DNA of 64,000 nt from Ampelomyces quisqualis (taxonomy: Eukaryota > Ascomycota > Dothideomycetes > Pleosporales > Phaeosphaeriaceae). The notes below the pieces were generated by a model. That model was given only the letters and a program-made list of their open reading frames with translations. It was not told the DNA's origin and did no database searches. Every line of letters starts with the position of its first letter. The stretch's first letter is position 1. This document shows, one piece after another, positions 23,883 through 36,100 of this stretch. The stretch is taken from assembly GCA_018398575.1 (NCBI GenBank), contig JAGTXZ010000024.1, forward strand, positions 372,001-436,000. Direction: 5' to 3'. The translations under genes were made by a program, and so were the position numbers.

Positions 23883-24476
23883 CGTGAAGAAGGTACTGTG
23901 AGGGAAGAGAGGCTCGGATGTAGGAACAGTCTGTTGACCAGTGGAGAGGGAAAATATGATGTTTATGTTTGTTATGTTGGAAGTTGATGAGCTTGACCCC
24001 GGAGGTTGGAATGCAGATAGCTCTATCTGAGGTGACACGGAATGGCAGAGATCAAACGCCAACTTTATACCTCCCTCCTCACAACCCCCCTCTCTGCCTC
24101 AGTACTGGGCACAGCCATCACGATTCCCCGTCAGCCTAACTACCTGCGCCATCTTAGACCTACGCAAGCCTAGACCGACATCTCACCCAGCGCACATACA
24201 CGCAGTACGCCATAGCCGCAGTCGACTCACTCCAGCCGGTGTGCAGAAAGGGCGCACATATTCGCTTGCGGGATTCTCCAACGGTTTAGGGTGAACGGTG
24301 TAGTATTAGGGCTGAGCGGTGGTTGAGTCAGACCTAGATTACTCAGCTAGGCTGAAGGTGCTGACATAACCAAGCACATCACTCGCTCAGTCTCGCATGC
24401 AATTTCGGGTATCGAAGTACAAAGGTTCCATTTCGAACATGCCCAGGAAACTCTACCACCAGCAGGCCATCGCGCC
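23883..24476. other. Intergenic, no gene seen
   Basis: 594 bp between the small basic protein and the end of the GH7 gene (both minus). The ATG at 24062 in frame with the small gene is an alternative start. Nothing else is recognised. Confidence 0.5.
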
Positions 24477-25839
24477 CTATGCCCTCCGCTCATGCATCGT
24501 ACCGTTCAGCGCAGACGCGCCAAAAGTTGAGCCGATTTCACCCCACTTGATCTGGCTGAATGTGACCGTTGGCGCCTTCTCGATCTCGCGAACGACCTTG
24601 GGGTCGCCCTCGGTAGCATTGCACGGTCCGGCTTTGCCAGAGTCGAGCCAGTTCATGAAGCCGCCTTTGTCCCACCAGACGGAGAAAGCAAGAACCATGC
24701 CGCGAGCGAGAGCATCGCCCATGACCTTGTGGCCGCCAAGCTTGTTGTATTGGGTAGCATTAACCTGTGCGTCGCAGAAGGCTTGGTCCATGGTGATGTT
24801 CGTGGAGGCATTCTCTATGACGACGCCGTTCTGGACGTACTTGCGTACAATGGCCTGGAGAACACCGTCCTTGGCAGGGAACTGGGTAACGACGGTGAAA
24901 GGCTTGGTGGTGTCGACCTTGAGTCCAGGGCCGTAATAGAGGTGGTCGTTACGGTGGAGATATGGGTTGTCCCCGCAGCCCTTCTTGTCGCATAGACCGG
25001 CGGATGTGCGGCCGCACTCTTCGCCTGAGCAAGTGAAGAGACTGTCTTTTCCGCAAGTATGAGGTGCAATCTGGTTGGAGCGGGAGTTGGCCTCCCAGAC
25101 GTCCATTTCGTTGCAGCACACACCTTTACCGGCAATGTTACCCTAGGTAGGAATAAGTCGTGGTTCAACAGGAGCTTGGTGTCTACTTACAACACCGTCA
25201 ACCCAAGGCGTCACATAACACTGAGCGTCACCTGAACAAGTTAGCAACTAGCTGCTTCACGAGGGTCATACACATGCAGTATCCTGTTCCGTAGCTGGCG
25301 CCGCCTGGATTGAGCTCTGATCGACCACCATCTTTCTTCATCTCCGAAAGGTACAAAGCGCCATTCATACCGCAAGGCAGCTTTGACGTATCAACATCGA
25401 AGGACAGCTCGTTGCCAGTCAATTGCAGCATCTCGTAGTTCTTCTCATCCTCGGCAAGGAGATAGACCCTAGGGCCCACAACTCCGTCGGATGAGTTGTA
25501 CATGTCCAGCCTCATGTTCCCGCCCTCAGTCGTCACACCGTAGTTGCTGTAGTCGGAGATGCCCTCCATAATGCAGTTCTGCGCGCATGTCTTCTCATCC
25601 GGACACGCGAGTGGATCGGCACCACTTCCCCATTTGCCGCAGCCAAGAGCAGTATTGTTCTTCTGGTGAATCCGATGGCTGGCTGAATCAATGACAATAG
25701 CAGTGCTCTTCTCTGTGCAGCCTCCGGCCTTGGTGCACTTCCAGGTAGTAAGCTTAGGGTGAACCTCGGGACCAGGACCCGGCGTTTGAGCGACAGCAAG
25801 GCCCAAGAGGGTAGCCGCGAGGAATTTATACGATGCCAT
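24477..25839 (-). CDS. GH7 endo-beta-1,4-glucanase, secreted
   Basis: Three exons, 25839-25272, 25231-25191 and 25142-24477 (424 residues). Introns are 40 and 48 nt and the middle exon is only 41 nt. It cleaves internal beta-1,4 bonds of cellulose or related glucans with retention. Signal peptide: MASYKFLAATLLGLAVA. The catalytic motif CCNEMDVWEAN places the nucleophile at Glu215, the assisting Asp at 217 and the acid/base at Glu220. Many paired Cys are typical of GH7. Between YGTGYC and CCNEMD there is only a short stretch (DAQCYVTPWVDGVGNIAGKG) rather than the longer loop of cellobiohydrolases, and HPKLTTWKC at the N terminus also resembles the endoglucanase branch. There is no cellulose-binding module; it ends shortly after KWGEIGSTF. 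An in-frame ATG lies three codons upstream (25848). Confidence 0.92.
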
Positions 25840-26932
25840 GACGAGCAAGGATAGGATTTGTGGGGATGAAAACTCCCTTCACCAGTCGTCCAGCAACCGG
25901 TGCACCGCAATTTATACATGAACGAACACACCTACCACTTCCACCTCAACACTTTGCGACGGGGGCTACTTTCATCCCTCAATAGGGGAACGGCGAGACC
26001 AAAAGAGCCGCAATCCATAACTGAAAGGTCACTCTGGGGTCGTCCGATATTACGCCGACCCGTTTCGCAGAGCCATGATTGGTTGCAATGTGTAGCTAGA
26101 CGTGTGAGAACTTTCTGCCCACCCCCACAAGCAATATTACCTATAATATGCCAAGTCAGACCTTTGCTATGACGCTACTAAGCGCCACCCTAAAGCTAGT
26201 ACAAAGCATACTTCCGTTTAACAAGGTATGTGTTACGCTTCCTCTCCTACAAAACCTCGCGACAGCCTTTTGACCCCCAACCTGGAGAGGATAGCAGGCA
26301 GTTGCGTGCACCAAAGCACTCTTATAACGACGAGCAAAAAAGTAAATCCAACAAGTGTAGCCTAACAAGGTATACAAAACAGCTACCTATGCTTCAAGAG
26401 AAAGAGGAAAATACCTTTTTTGCTGCCAGGCCTACCTCTAAAAGCTTTACGCACGAGTGATTTTTGTTTGTTCTCGCCGTGATAGTGCGTGGTTTGAAAT
26501 TATGCGGTTGGAACGGTAAGAATAGTTTTGGGCCAGTGATGTCGTGATACGAAGCGCGAGGAGTCAAGGCTGAAGCACCAAGCAAATCGGGTGATGGCTG
26601 CGCTTGAGCTACTTGTCTGCAGTAGCAGTAGTCATCTTTGATAAATATGCTGCCAATTGTCCCCCGTCGTGTACCAGTGATCTTTGGCAAACGTCCTGTC
26701 CACTGTCCCTCCGTCAGATTACGTCAAAAATACACTCGTGGCCGAGCGATACGCGTTAGAAAGCTTGGCTGAAAGGAATAAAGTCAAAGCCGTAAAACTT
26801 CCTTCCCGTCGAGGATGGTGATCGGTCGGAACTTTCATGTTCCCCATGTAGAAATACACGAATGAAGTGTCCACTGTCAACACCCAAGTTTACGTTCCTA
26901 AGTGTCTGGAATGTGCCTCTTACAAGTTTGAA
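25840..26932. other. GH7 promoter region, no gene seen
   Basis: About 1.1 kb between the GH7 ATG and the end of the Zn2Cys6 gene. SYGGRG-type sites (possible CreA carbon-catabolite repressor sites) occur as CTGGGG near 26033 and, on the minus strand, GTGGGG near 26120-26126. The part from 26140 to 26460 is AT-richer, with two copies of AACAAGGTAT (about 26220 and 26366). It could be an old repeat remnant, but no coding or terminal-repeat structure was found. Confidence 0.4.
25911..25916 (-). promoter_or_regulatory. TATA box candidate for the GH7 gene
   Basis: TATAAA on the minus strand, 72 bases upstream of the chosen GH7 ATG. That spacing fits a short 5' UTR of a strongly inducible fungal gene. 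Inferred from sequence and position only. Confidence 0.45.
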
Positions 26933-28965
26933 TCACCACAGAATATCTGCAAAAGCCGTCCTGAGCACCTCCGTTCTCGTCTTTTGCATCTCTGGCGCTA
27001 TACCCACCAAATCCAAGATGTCGAGACATTTGCGAGCATCTTCTTTTGCAAGCTGCAGGAGTGGGTCGGCCGACGGCGGCAAGCCGTTATGTGTTGGTGA
27101 AAGAGATTGCTCTTGTTGGCCAAGTATGCGCGCCATAAGCAACTGCAACACATGTTAGCGAAAGATCTTGTGCCTAGTGACATACGCCAACTTACAGCTT
27201 CTTCGAATGCGCGGTGTTGAAATACCCACCACACGCTCGCATCTGTTTTCATATGGTCCCAGAAATGGAAGAAGGCTTGTAGCGCCATCCTGGCAGCTTC
27301 CAGCGCTCCTTTGACGTCGGGTGCCACACCCTCGCTAGCATTTTCATCGGCTTGGATAGCCATTACGCAGTGCCAGAAGTTGCTCCGGAAGAACAAGTTC
27401 TGTCGCAAGCCACGCGCATTTGTCTCGGCCATGTCGCGTATCGCATCATGGTCAGATGTTGTCAAGGCCTCGGGAAAGCTCTGTTGAAGAGCAAAGAACT
27501 CATTGATGAGTTGTGCCTTGTGCTCTACCGATGTGGTGAGTGGAGTGGCAAGAGAGCGAGGGGTGCAGACGGTTCGCGAGACCAGATTCGCCATGTGCCA
27601 CATGGACCGTATGTATCGGCGATCGGAGAGCTCGTATGGTGGGTATAAATCAGTGATGCTAGCAATATTACTGATGCTCATTGGATTGATGACGGGATCC
27701 GTGGTGCCGTTAGAAGAAGCGAGGTTGGGCACATAGTCGTCTAGCTCATCCCCGAGGGACTCTGGTCGAATGTCGGAGAAAGTAGTGGTGGGCGGCAGCT
27801 TAAGAAGCACAGTCAGAAATGTGTCCTGGAAGAATATGGCCTGCCAGAGTTTCCTTCGCTGCTGCTTGTCGCTTCGAGAACAGCGCGGAGCTATCGCGTC
27901 TGGATCACGATGCAAGCCCATGGCATATGCTTGCCGCACAAGCACACCCCCAAATGCCCAGGCATCTGAAGCGTGATTATCGTTCATGAGAAAGTAGCCT
28001 ATCAGCACCATGGCTTGCAGTGTCCTGACCGATGCTCGACTGAGGTAGGATGATAGTCGCAACGCCTGCTGCGCTGCTGACACATAGAATTCTGCCATCT
28101 GTGTTCTTTCATGATTTGAGGGCGTGTGGATGAACTGGGTGCCCATAGCGTATACGACGAAATGAAGAGCTACCAGCACGGGATCAGCGACGTGCTTCTC
28201 CTCGGGGGGTAGCGACCAGAAGCGTTCGTAGTCGGCATGGAAGTTGCGTCGATGTACCATGGGATACACGGGATCGACGGCATCGAAGTACTTATCCACG
28301 AGAATGTCGGCCTGCTCTTTGGCGGGCAGTACGCCCACGACTTCGGCGAGGCCTCCGCGACTGGTCCAGTAGTTGGCAAAGGGGTGCTCAGAGCCAAGGC
28401 CGAAGAATGGCGCTGGCGTGTGGTTAGAGTAGGGGATGTTGGACAGCAGGAACGGCGAGGACGCCGACGATGATAGCGACACACTCCGATATTGCGTCCT
28501 TGCAGGTGTTGGCGGGGGCTGAATGTGTGCCTGGAGGGCGGGTTAGCGGACCGATAGGAAGGTGGGTTCGGGAATAGGAGAGGCGCAGTCCTGTACCTGA
28601 CCAGCCACGGCATGTGGCTGTGCGTTGCTTGTGGGCTTGGTGCTGGTCTTCCGGGCGATGCTTAGCAGCTGCTTGCTGCCAGCAGAGGACGCGATGAGGT
28701 TTGCCATGGCAGAGTATCTGCACGTCGACTGCCGCTTCATGCACGCCAGACAGTGAGGGCGGGTGCGGTCACACTGTGCGCTCTGAGTATCATCACTGCA
28801 ACTGGCATCAAACAACTTGGTCCAGACGGCACGCACCTTGGTCTTGCGCTCCACGCATTGCTCACAACTCAGCGTTGGCTTGTTTCGCTTCTGCTTCTTG
28901 TGAGGCTGCTGCCCGTGGCCTGGAGCGCTCCCATCGGGGCTCGTCGACGGCCGGACATGGTCCAT
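26933..28965 (-). CDS. Zn2Cys6 fungal-specific transcription factor
   Basis: Four exons, 28965-28837, 28773-28597, 28530-27196 and 27142-26933 (616 residues). Introns are 63, 66 and 53 nt, all in phase 0. The binuclear zinc cluster uses Cys34, 37, 44, 51, 54 and 61 (C-x2-C-x6-C-x6-C-x2-C-x6-C), preceded by a basic stretch (KKQKRNKP). Intron 1 falls exactly before the third Cys. The middle carries the fungal-specific regulatory domain: DKYFDAVDPVYPMVHRRNF, then AWAFGGVLVRQAYAMGLHRD and KLWQAIFFQD. The last exon encodes a Leu-rich helical tail. These proteins bind CGG-containing DNA in the nucleus. It lies 1.1 kb from the GH7 gene on the same strand, so local regulation is possible but not shown. 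The start MDHVRPSTSPDG was chosen over an upstream in-frame ATG at 29169 that overlaps the next gene. Confidence 0.92.
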
Positions 28966-29173
28966 GATGCCGCGGTCAGTGCGCCCACGGCAGGCGAACG
29001 TGCTGTGCGAGGTGACGGGCGGGAATAAAGGACAGTTGCATGTATTTCCAGCGTCCCAGAAAACCGAGGCGGGGATGCGCTGCGGGGATTGCTTGGCGTC
29101 ATTAACGTCATGTAGCCTAGCCCAAAAACTATCACTACCACCTGTAGGCAGTCGAGCATCCCCCTCCAAGAGC

Positions 29174-32100
29174 CTATGTATAATGCCTCATCGCGTCTCT
29201 GTACCCCTTCCCGCCTCGCATATCGTCTTCAAACGCCTCTGCGACCTCCAACACGCGCTTGACGTGCCCCATGCTGAAGGCCGACTTCTCCGCCAAGGCA
29301 ATAGATTGGCTCGTTTTGACCGTGTTCTTGATCTATCGTCATCCGTCAGCATCGTTACGGTTCCATGAAAAGCCAACGATACGTACCTGTCTCCCATTCA
29401 TATTCCGCCTACTCAACTCGTCAAAGTCCGTCTCGGTAAAGTGCTGCGTACAGTCCGACTTGTCCGCCATACCCTCGACCTTGCCCACGTGATGCTGCCA
29501 GATCTTCTTCCTAGCTTTCGGTTCCAAGTTCTCGTATCGGATGCCCATGTGAATCCTGCTCTGGAACGCTTCGTCAAAAGTCTCGACGCGATTGGTCGTC
29601 AGGAACAAGATACCCTGGTAGTATTCCGTCAACCGCAAGAACACAGACACGAGACTGTTGCGGTGAATGTCGTGCGGCTGTCGCGCTTCCAGGAACACGT
29701 CAGCTTCGTCGAGAAGCAGGATAGCGCCCCAGGAATGTGTAATGTCCATTATGCGGTTGAGATCCTGTTCGAGAGAGCGCGAGTTGGTACCGAGTTCACC
29801 TGCGGAGACGGCGTACAACGGACACTTGAGGTATTCGGCAATCGATTCTCCTGTGAGCGTCTTTCCCACTCCTGGCGGACCGTGCAGCACCACGTTGAGA
29901 CCCTTGCCTTTCCCTTGGATGACATCGTCGATGGTCTTCGCTGCATGGAAGCGGTGGGAGCTTACTAGGCCCTTCAGGTTTTGCTTGATGCGGTCCGGCA
30001 GTACCAGAGAGTCAAAAGCTTCGGCGTTCCACTTGATTTTTTCGATGCCTGAAAGGGAGAATTCGAGCCAGTACTTCTCAGAGAAGGCAAATCCAAGAAC
30101 GACGGGCGAGGCAATGAGAAGTTCTTCCTCTGTGAACACCTGGCACTTGAAGTCGGTGCCATCCTCATCAGTCTCCAGCTTGACTTCGGCATTCGCGCCG
30201 CCTTCTTGTTTGATCACGCTTTGAGGCAGCTTGATCGGCCACTTTTTCCCCTTATCATCTCTCCACATCACTATTCGCAGCTTGTCTTTCTCGGTATCGG
30301 AACCGTCCTCATCGTCTTCGCAGCAGCACTCGTCGCTTTCATTTTCGTCTTCATCATTCTCCTCATCTTGGTTCAGCTCGTCGTGCTTGATGTACGAAAG
30401 TTGATAATTGGGGTTGATCCGCCGGAAGATGGCTGGATCGATCATGACGCGGCCATTGATGTTGAACCTCACGACACTGTTCTTGTGCTTCATGTAGGCA
30501 ATGCCCTTCTGTAAGCGGTAGTTCATGCCTTGCAGCGCAACAAACTTCTTGCCTCGCTCGATAAGCTGTTTGCGGATGCTCTTTGGAATCGTTAGTCCTG
30601 TTCTATTTCATCTGAGCAACAAAGGAGAGGAATATGCATACCTCAGCATCCTTGTGATACTGTAACGGATACGCCGCCAGACTCGTAATCTTCTTGTGCC
30701 CCTTGAAAGCCTGAATCTGCACCTGATGGTCTCCCAGCCCGAACGCCTTGCCATCGTACTCAAGATACCTGCCATCTACAACCAGCGACTTCGCCTGCGT
30801 TAGCCAGCTCTCGTACTCGTACGAAAAATCCACGCGGAAACACCTCGGATCGTCCTTGTTGGCGTACGTTGGAGTGAAGGCAATGGTGTTGGGCTTGAAG
30901 AGTGCCCAGACAAGGTCGTAAGTAATGGTTCCAGCCTTGATCATAGGCTTGAGCGCTTTGCGCACTGAGGTGTAGTCCTCGTCGAGGTATCTCAAGAGCA
31001 GCTTGCACTGAGCGATTTGTTGGGTGCGAAGTTTTCGATCCTTGGACTTTCGCGCCTTCTTGAGTTTCGGCTTCAAGTCCTTCTTGATGTAGGTTTTGAT
31101 CTCTTTGTAGTAGTGGAAGAGGGTGTGGGGATCAAGTTGTGGCGTGTCCTCGACAAGACTGATGCTCTTGCATTCTCCGACGACTTCTTGCAGACATTTT
31201 CGGAGCACTTTGGACTTGATGTCAACTTGAGTCTCTTGGTATTTACCTTCCCAGTTGAGTCGCCTGCGCACGGTAAAAACACAATCGAACTCGTCCTTGG
31301 CATCCTTGTTGCTCTCTACAAGTTTCCAGTCCCGAATCTTCATGTCGAACACTTGGTCCACACGCTTGAACTCAAAGGCCTTCTTCTTGACCGGCTTGTC
31401 GAGCTTTGTCGCTGTGGCGGCAGCGGAAGCCGCGCTTTGCTTCAATTTGAGATTCGCGAGTACAGTCTCCACCCGTGCAACTTGAGTGTTGATATCGTTA
31501 CCAGGTATAGACAGATCTTTGGGAATGGCAGGAGGTGACACTGGTATGTCGTCTTCTGTAGACGATTCATCCGTTTCAAACGACTCCACCTTCTTCAACT
31601 TCCTGTGCTTGCGCTTTGATCGCTTCCGTTTTGGCTGTTCATCTTCAGAGTCTGAGTCGCCGCTCGGTATGATCGAGAGATCAGTGTCACTGTCTTCACT
31701 AGAAATTTCGGTTTTCTTGCTCTTCCTCCTCTTAGCTTTGGATTTTCGAGCCTTTCGGTGGCTCCCGCTGTCGATCTCTGAAGATTCGGAATCACTGTCT
31801 GAGGAGCCTGACGAGCTTGTGTCATCGCTAGTGGACGCGTCTTTTTTGCTTTTGCTCTTCTTAGCTTTGGCCTTTGCCTTCTGCTTCTTCTTTGCTGCGG
31901 CTCGCTTGGCAGCCAGTTTCTGTTTTCTCTTGCGCTTGACCTTCTCGTCGTCGCTGCTGCTCTCAGACTCACTATCGCTATCAATCTCGCTGGTTTCAGA
32001 AGAGGAGCTCTCAACTACCACTTGCTTCAATTTCTTCGCAGGCTTCTTGCTCTTTTTGTTGCCCTGCACATTTTTCTTCTCGGCAACTGTTTCTACTTTG

Positions 32101-32357
32101 ATCCCATCGTCAAGAGGCGGTGAGGGAACAGGTTGTCCGGCTTCCTCCATGTTCTGAGACTCCTCGACGACCTGAGTCTCCACGTGGGCTTGAGAAGACT
32201 CCATCTTGGAGCTGGCACTCCGTAAAGTGAGACTGTCTGGCTCTGATGTGACAGATGGTGTGGGCACAATCACCGAAGACGAAGACGAAGTGTCTGATAG
32301 CTTCTGCTGTTTGGCAATGGACAAAGAAGTTGTTTTGTGGTCGTGTGGGTGGTTCAT
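29174..32357 (-). CDS. Large AAA-family ATPase with Lys/Ser-rich N terminus
   Basis: Three exons, 32357-30642, 30580-29387 and 29332-29174 (1022 residues). Introns are 61 and 54 nt, both phase 0. Residues 1-300 are extremely charged (alternating Lys-rich and Ser/Asp/Glu-rich blocks) and look disordered. A central domain of the kind found in many fungal AAA proteins follows (FDCVFTVRRRLNWEGKYQET through FSYEYESWL). An acidic insert (about 640-670) includes a Cys triplet (DECCCEDDEDG). The AAA module has Walker A GPPGVGKTLT at about 806-815 and Walker B ILLLDEADVF at about 860. The second region of homology is TTNRVETFDEAFQSRIHM, with a winged lid after it. It is likely a substrate-remodelling ATPase; the client is unknown. 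The first Met may instead be at MESSQAH. Confidence 0.88.
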
Positions 32358-33898
32358 GGATCAGGACAAAAGGTCTGTTTGGCAGGCCAAGTTTGCAAGT
32401 TTGACAATCTATGTGGAGACCGTTAGTATCTATAAACCACTATCGGCGAAACGGTATAGTCTCTGAAGCCCTGCACGGCGTAGCCCATGCCTGTTTTAGA
32501 CCTGGATAAGTCGGCTCTGACTCTCATAATGATGTGCAATCGACCAAGTCGTCGAGGAAAGTAACCACTGACCATTTGAGTGAACCAGAAGATAGTGCTA
32601 GGTGGAGTGATGAAAGGGACAAGGCTGAAGGAAAAGAAGGGTAGACTCACGCTTGGGTGCCTTTTATCCGTGGCAACGCAGAGCCACGAGCGCTGCCTAA
32701 CGATGTCACTCTATTACCTGCGGCACAAGGCTAAAAAGATGCTCAAGGGCGCACCTATCCCAGGCTGCGTCCGTATCTCACCACGTTCAAATGCTTACCT
32801 CGCAGGTTGCGAATCGTCAAAGGCAGCTGGCGAACCTTGCGCCGGTGGCTTTGAGGGTGCGTGTAGCACAAGGCTGAACCGTAGAGGATTCTCAACAATG
32901 CAGCGTTCAACCTATAGGTTCGGTCAACACACGTTGCGGAGTATGAGGCCGCACACACCTGGCGTCAGCACGCTCAGCCAGGTCTGCTGCCTAGCCGACT
33001 ACCACCTTGCTGCGAGTGCTGATGTCACAGGTATTGGCTCGATTATGCTGTATTGGGGCCACGAACAGGATGAAGACGGGTGGAGTCGATCTGGCCGGTG
33101 AAGAGCACAGTCAATGTTGGCGAGGAGAGTGACTCAGCCTTCTCGTAGCTGCCTTCAGGCTCGCGGAATGTTGCACAATTGCCACACGGAGCTCGAGCAA
33201 GGCGTAACAAGATCTGGTCTGTTTAGGAAACCGGAATTACAGCTGTAGGCCGCAGTCGAGACCAGGGATGGCACGTAGCCGACTGCGCGTGTCGATTTAA
33301 ATACAACCAAGGTCATCATGTACGCAGGCGCATGATTGCTCACCAAGGTCGCTTCTGTGTTACCCTCAAGGCTTCTGGAGATGCAGCGGTCGTTGCGCGT
33401 GTGTGCCGATTACTGGCTACACGCGCGTGCTGGCAATGCATGGGGTAACACGCTAGCTGATTTCCATTCACCGCCCATCAAGTCCTCGCCTCACTTTTTA
33501 GACATTCTGGGTGGGCTTATGATGTTTGTGATACATCTGCCGTGTCTTCGGTGCCAATAAGCGTAGTAGAACAGTAAAGGATGTATTCCTTGAGAATAGT
33601 AGGTGTTATATCTAAACAATGTAAAACAGAAGGAGCCTTACCCAAGAAGAATACCGAGTTGTATCTGTGGCAGAATTTTTCTGTACCTCCTTGTCCAACG
33701 CCTCATTCAATTCATGCATACTGCATCATGCACCATGTATGAGAACATTGTGCATGACGTTTTACTCGCTACACCAAGCACTAACCTTCGCTTCGCCCGA
33801 TCTTGCGTATCGGTTCCCGTGCAGTACCCCTCTTTGTGTCGAGATGGTTATCGAGTCCTCCTGGTTGCACGAGTGGCCGCGGTCAAAAATTCCAGATG
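32358..33898. other. Intergenic, no gene seen
   Basis: 1.5 kb between the AAA gene start and the PTEN gene end. A 173-codon plus-strand frame (32580-33101) has a random-looking composition and no domain. Nothing else is supported. Confidence 0.5.
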
Positions 33899-35850
33899 TT
33901 ACGTGTTGGGCTTCTTCCTTGCTAGGTGGCCCAGCGCATGCTCCTTCATATTCTTCAATTCCGATTCTGGCCGTCCATCGGGTAGTTCACCTGTCGACAC
34001 CGCACCAGAGACGTGATATTTGATTGACTCGATGGGATCTTGGCTCTTATGCGAATGCGCGGCTTGCTGGGGCGAACTTGCGTGGACATTGCTGTCCACC
34101 GTTCCGTCAGTCTGGCTTGGCACCAGGGGCTGTGAGCGGCTTGCTCCCGACCCGATTCCACTGCCATCAACTTCTGTGCTGGTTCCGGCGCTAGTCGGCC
34201 CTTGAATGACCTCCTCGCCATCTGGGCCATGAGCGCGGACAGCTCCTGTGTCGCCCTCGTCGCTGTCTTTTCTACTCGTTGCAGAGACCGTGTTCGGCTT
34301 CTTGTCATTTTGACTCCTGACGCTATTCGCTTTACTGAGGTTCGCCGCTGAGTTCTCTGGGCTCGCAGTACGAAGTCCCAAGTCTTTGTTTTCACTGGGC
34401 TCTACGCCCTTGGCGCCTTTCCAGTCAGCGGGCTGCGACTGTGGTACCTCCTCGCCCTCTCGTGGCTCAGTAATGATTACGCCGGGCCGCCCCTCGTCTG
34501 CAGAGAGTGTTCGCCACACGACGGCGATTCGCTCGAATGCCTGTGTGCCCTTGCGCGATGAGCCTTTTATGCCGTCCATGGCGCCCCACTCGATTTGGAA
34601 CATGCCCGATTCGTCCGCCTTGCCAAGCTGCTCTGGGCCATTGCCTTCAAAGAATGCGTTGAACCAGACGTGCGCCACTGCGGTGACCATGGTAAGGTCG
34701 AAGGCGGCATTGTTGCGGCGTTCCACGTCGATGTTGATGTCGTTGGTGGGGAGGACAACGCGCTTGGAAGGTCGAAACACGACGTCACCGGTGCCCAGCG
34801 GCAGGCTCTCTGCAGAGTTACGTTTTGAAGAGACGGGTCCATCAACCTTTTCTTGCTTTTGCTGCTGCTGCTGCTGCTGAGTATGTTGCTGTTGCTCGAG
34901 AGACGAAGTGCTCGCATTCTGGGAACCCTGCGCGCTCCTTGTCTCCTTCTTCCCCGCTGCGCTGCCCCAGCCGTTCTTGTACATGACCTCCTGCACGGCC
35001 TGCGCCATGCCAGTTGTCTTGACCTCGCCTCGCACAATCTCACGCTCGTCCCCCGCAAAGGTGTGGAAGTTCTTGATGAGCTTGCCGTCCTCGACAAAGC
35101 CCTCGATTTGTATCTTGACACCGTCTCGCAGGCCCCAGCAGTGGAGCTCGAGTATCTCCACCTGCCTCTCGACGTACACCTTGCCGTGCCTGGCCCAGCG
35201 GTCGACATAGCCTATCCACCGCAGCTGGCTGGGTATGCTGACGCCCTTGCCCATGTTTGGCCGCATGCGCCGCTCGGTGAAGCGCTGCAGCGCCTTGTGC
35301 ACCGGCCAGCGCTCCTCGCTGATGAGGTAGCTGCAACTGGCCGTGCCGGAGCGCCCCTTGCCCGCTTTGCAGTGCACGACGACGACGCGCCCCTGCTTCG
35401 CGTGCAGCCAGTTGCGCATGCTGGCCATCATGTTCGGGATCAGCGCAAACGGCGGCGGGTGGTGGTCCGGGAACGGGTAGTGGTAGACGCGGTTGTAGAC
35501 CTCCGAGTCGGGGTAGCCCGTGCCCTCGGCGCGGAACTCCCAGATGGCCCAGTCGTCGCCATGCTTGGCGTCGAGGAATTTGACGAGAGAGTCGAGGGGG
35601 TTGCGGTATGCGCGCTGGGGGTAGGTGCCGCTGGGTCCCGATGTGGCGATGACTGCACGTGATCAGCCCGAGTTTGGTGGGTAGCGCTGGGTGGAGCGGC
35701 TACTGTTGTCTGTGACATAGCAGAGGTCGAGGCCGGCTTCAGCATGCCTGGCGCGCGGCCCGGCGACAATCTGGCGCAGTAACGATGCCTAGCAGTGCCT
35801 TTGTTAGCCACCCGTGCCACGGCGCCAGACGGTGACGTGATGCCCACCAT
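33899..35850 (-). CDS. PTEN-like phosphoinositide 3-phosphatase (Tep1)
   Basis: Three coding exons, 35850-35848 (the ATG alone), 35788-35704 and 35652-33899 (613 residues). Introns are 59 and 51 nt. PTEN removes the 3-phosphate of PtdIns(3,4,5)P3. The N terminus reads M-ASLLRQIVAGPRARHAEAG, then LDLCYVTDNIIATSGPSGTY, YRNPLDSLVKFLDAKHGDDW and the P-loop HCKAGKGRSGT. The catalytic Cys is at 124 and Arg at 130, the same numbers as in human PTEN. RPNMGKGVSIPSQLRWIGYV follows, then a C2-like region (VEILELHCWGLRDGVKIQIE to VAHVWFNAFFEGNG). A poly-Gln tract at about 280 and a long disordered acidic tail complete it. The upstream ATG was chosen because splicing there gives the family N terminus and no other in-frame ATG precedes it. 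Confidence 0.9.
34860..34895 (-). repeat. CAG-type microsatellite coding poly-Gln in the PTEN homologue
   Basis: A run of GCT/CTG units on the plus strand (six perfect, then interrupted) encodes about ten Gln within the linker of the C2-like region on the minus strand. Confidence 0.8.
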
Positions 35851-36100
35851 GATCAGGCTCGTAGGGGGTCGAGTTGGGCGATGCGTATGCGGCGTCTTAC
35901 ACGCATGGCCAAGACATGGAGGAAACGCGCAGTGTGGGCGTGGTGCACTGGAGAGCGACGACCTTGGAGTTCCAAGGCTACGTACGTCACGCGCTAACTG
36001 CTAAGATAGTGCAAGCTTTCTTGCCCCTGGCCCTGCAGCGCTCCATCATCGACTCGGCACGTGCAATGGTCCAAGAACAATGACCGCCAGCCAAAAGGAT

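Noticed and set aside
28531..28551. 21-nt intron GTCCGC..CCAG in the Zn2Cys6 gene
   Set aside because: Too short; the GTACAG donor at 28596 gives a normal 66-nt intron with a GCTAAC branch site.
31486..32157. 223-codon plus-strand frame with hydrophobic look
   Set aside because: Antisense of the Lys/Ser/Glu-rich AAA N terminus; Phe/Leu/Ser runs are the complement of Lys/Glu/Ser codons.
32580..33101. 173-codon plus-strand frame
   Set aside because: No motif, irregular composition, and no promoter or splice context.
34853..35662. 269-codon plus-strand frame
   Set aside because: Antisense of the PTEN homologue, which has a complete catalytic motif and splice structure.
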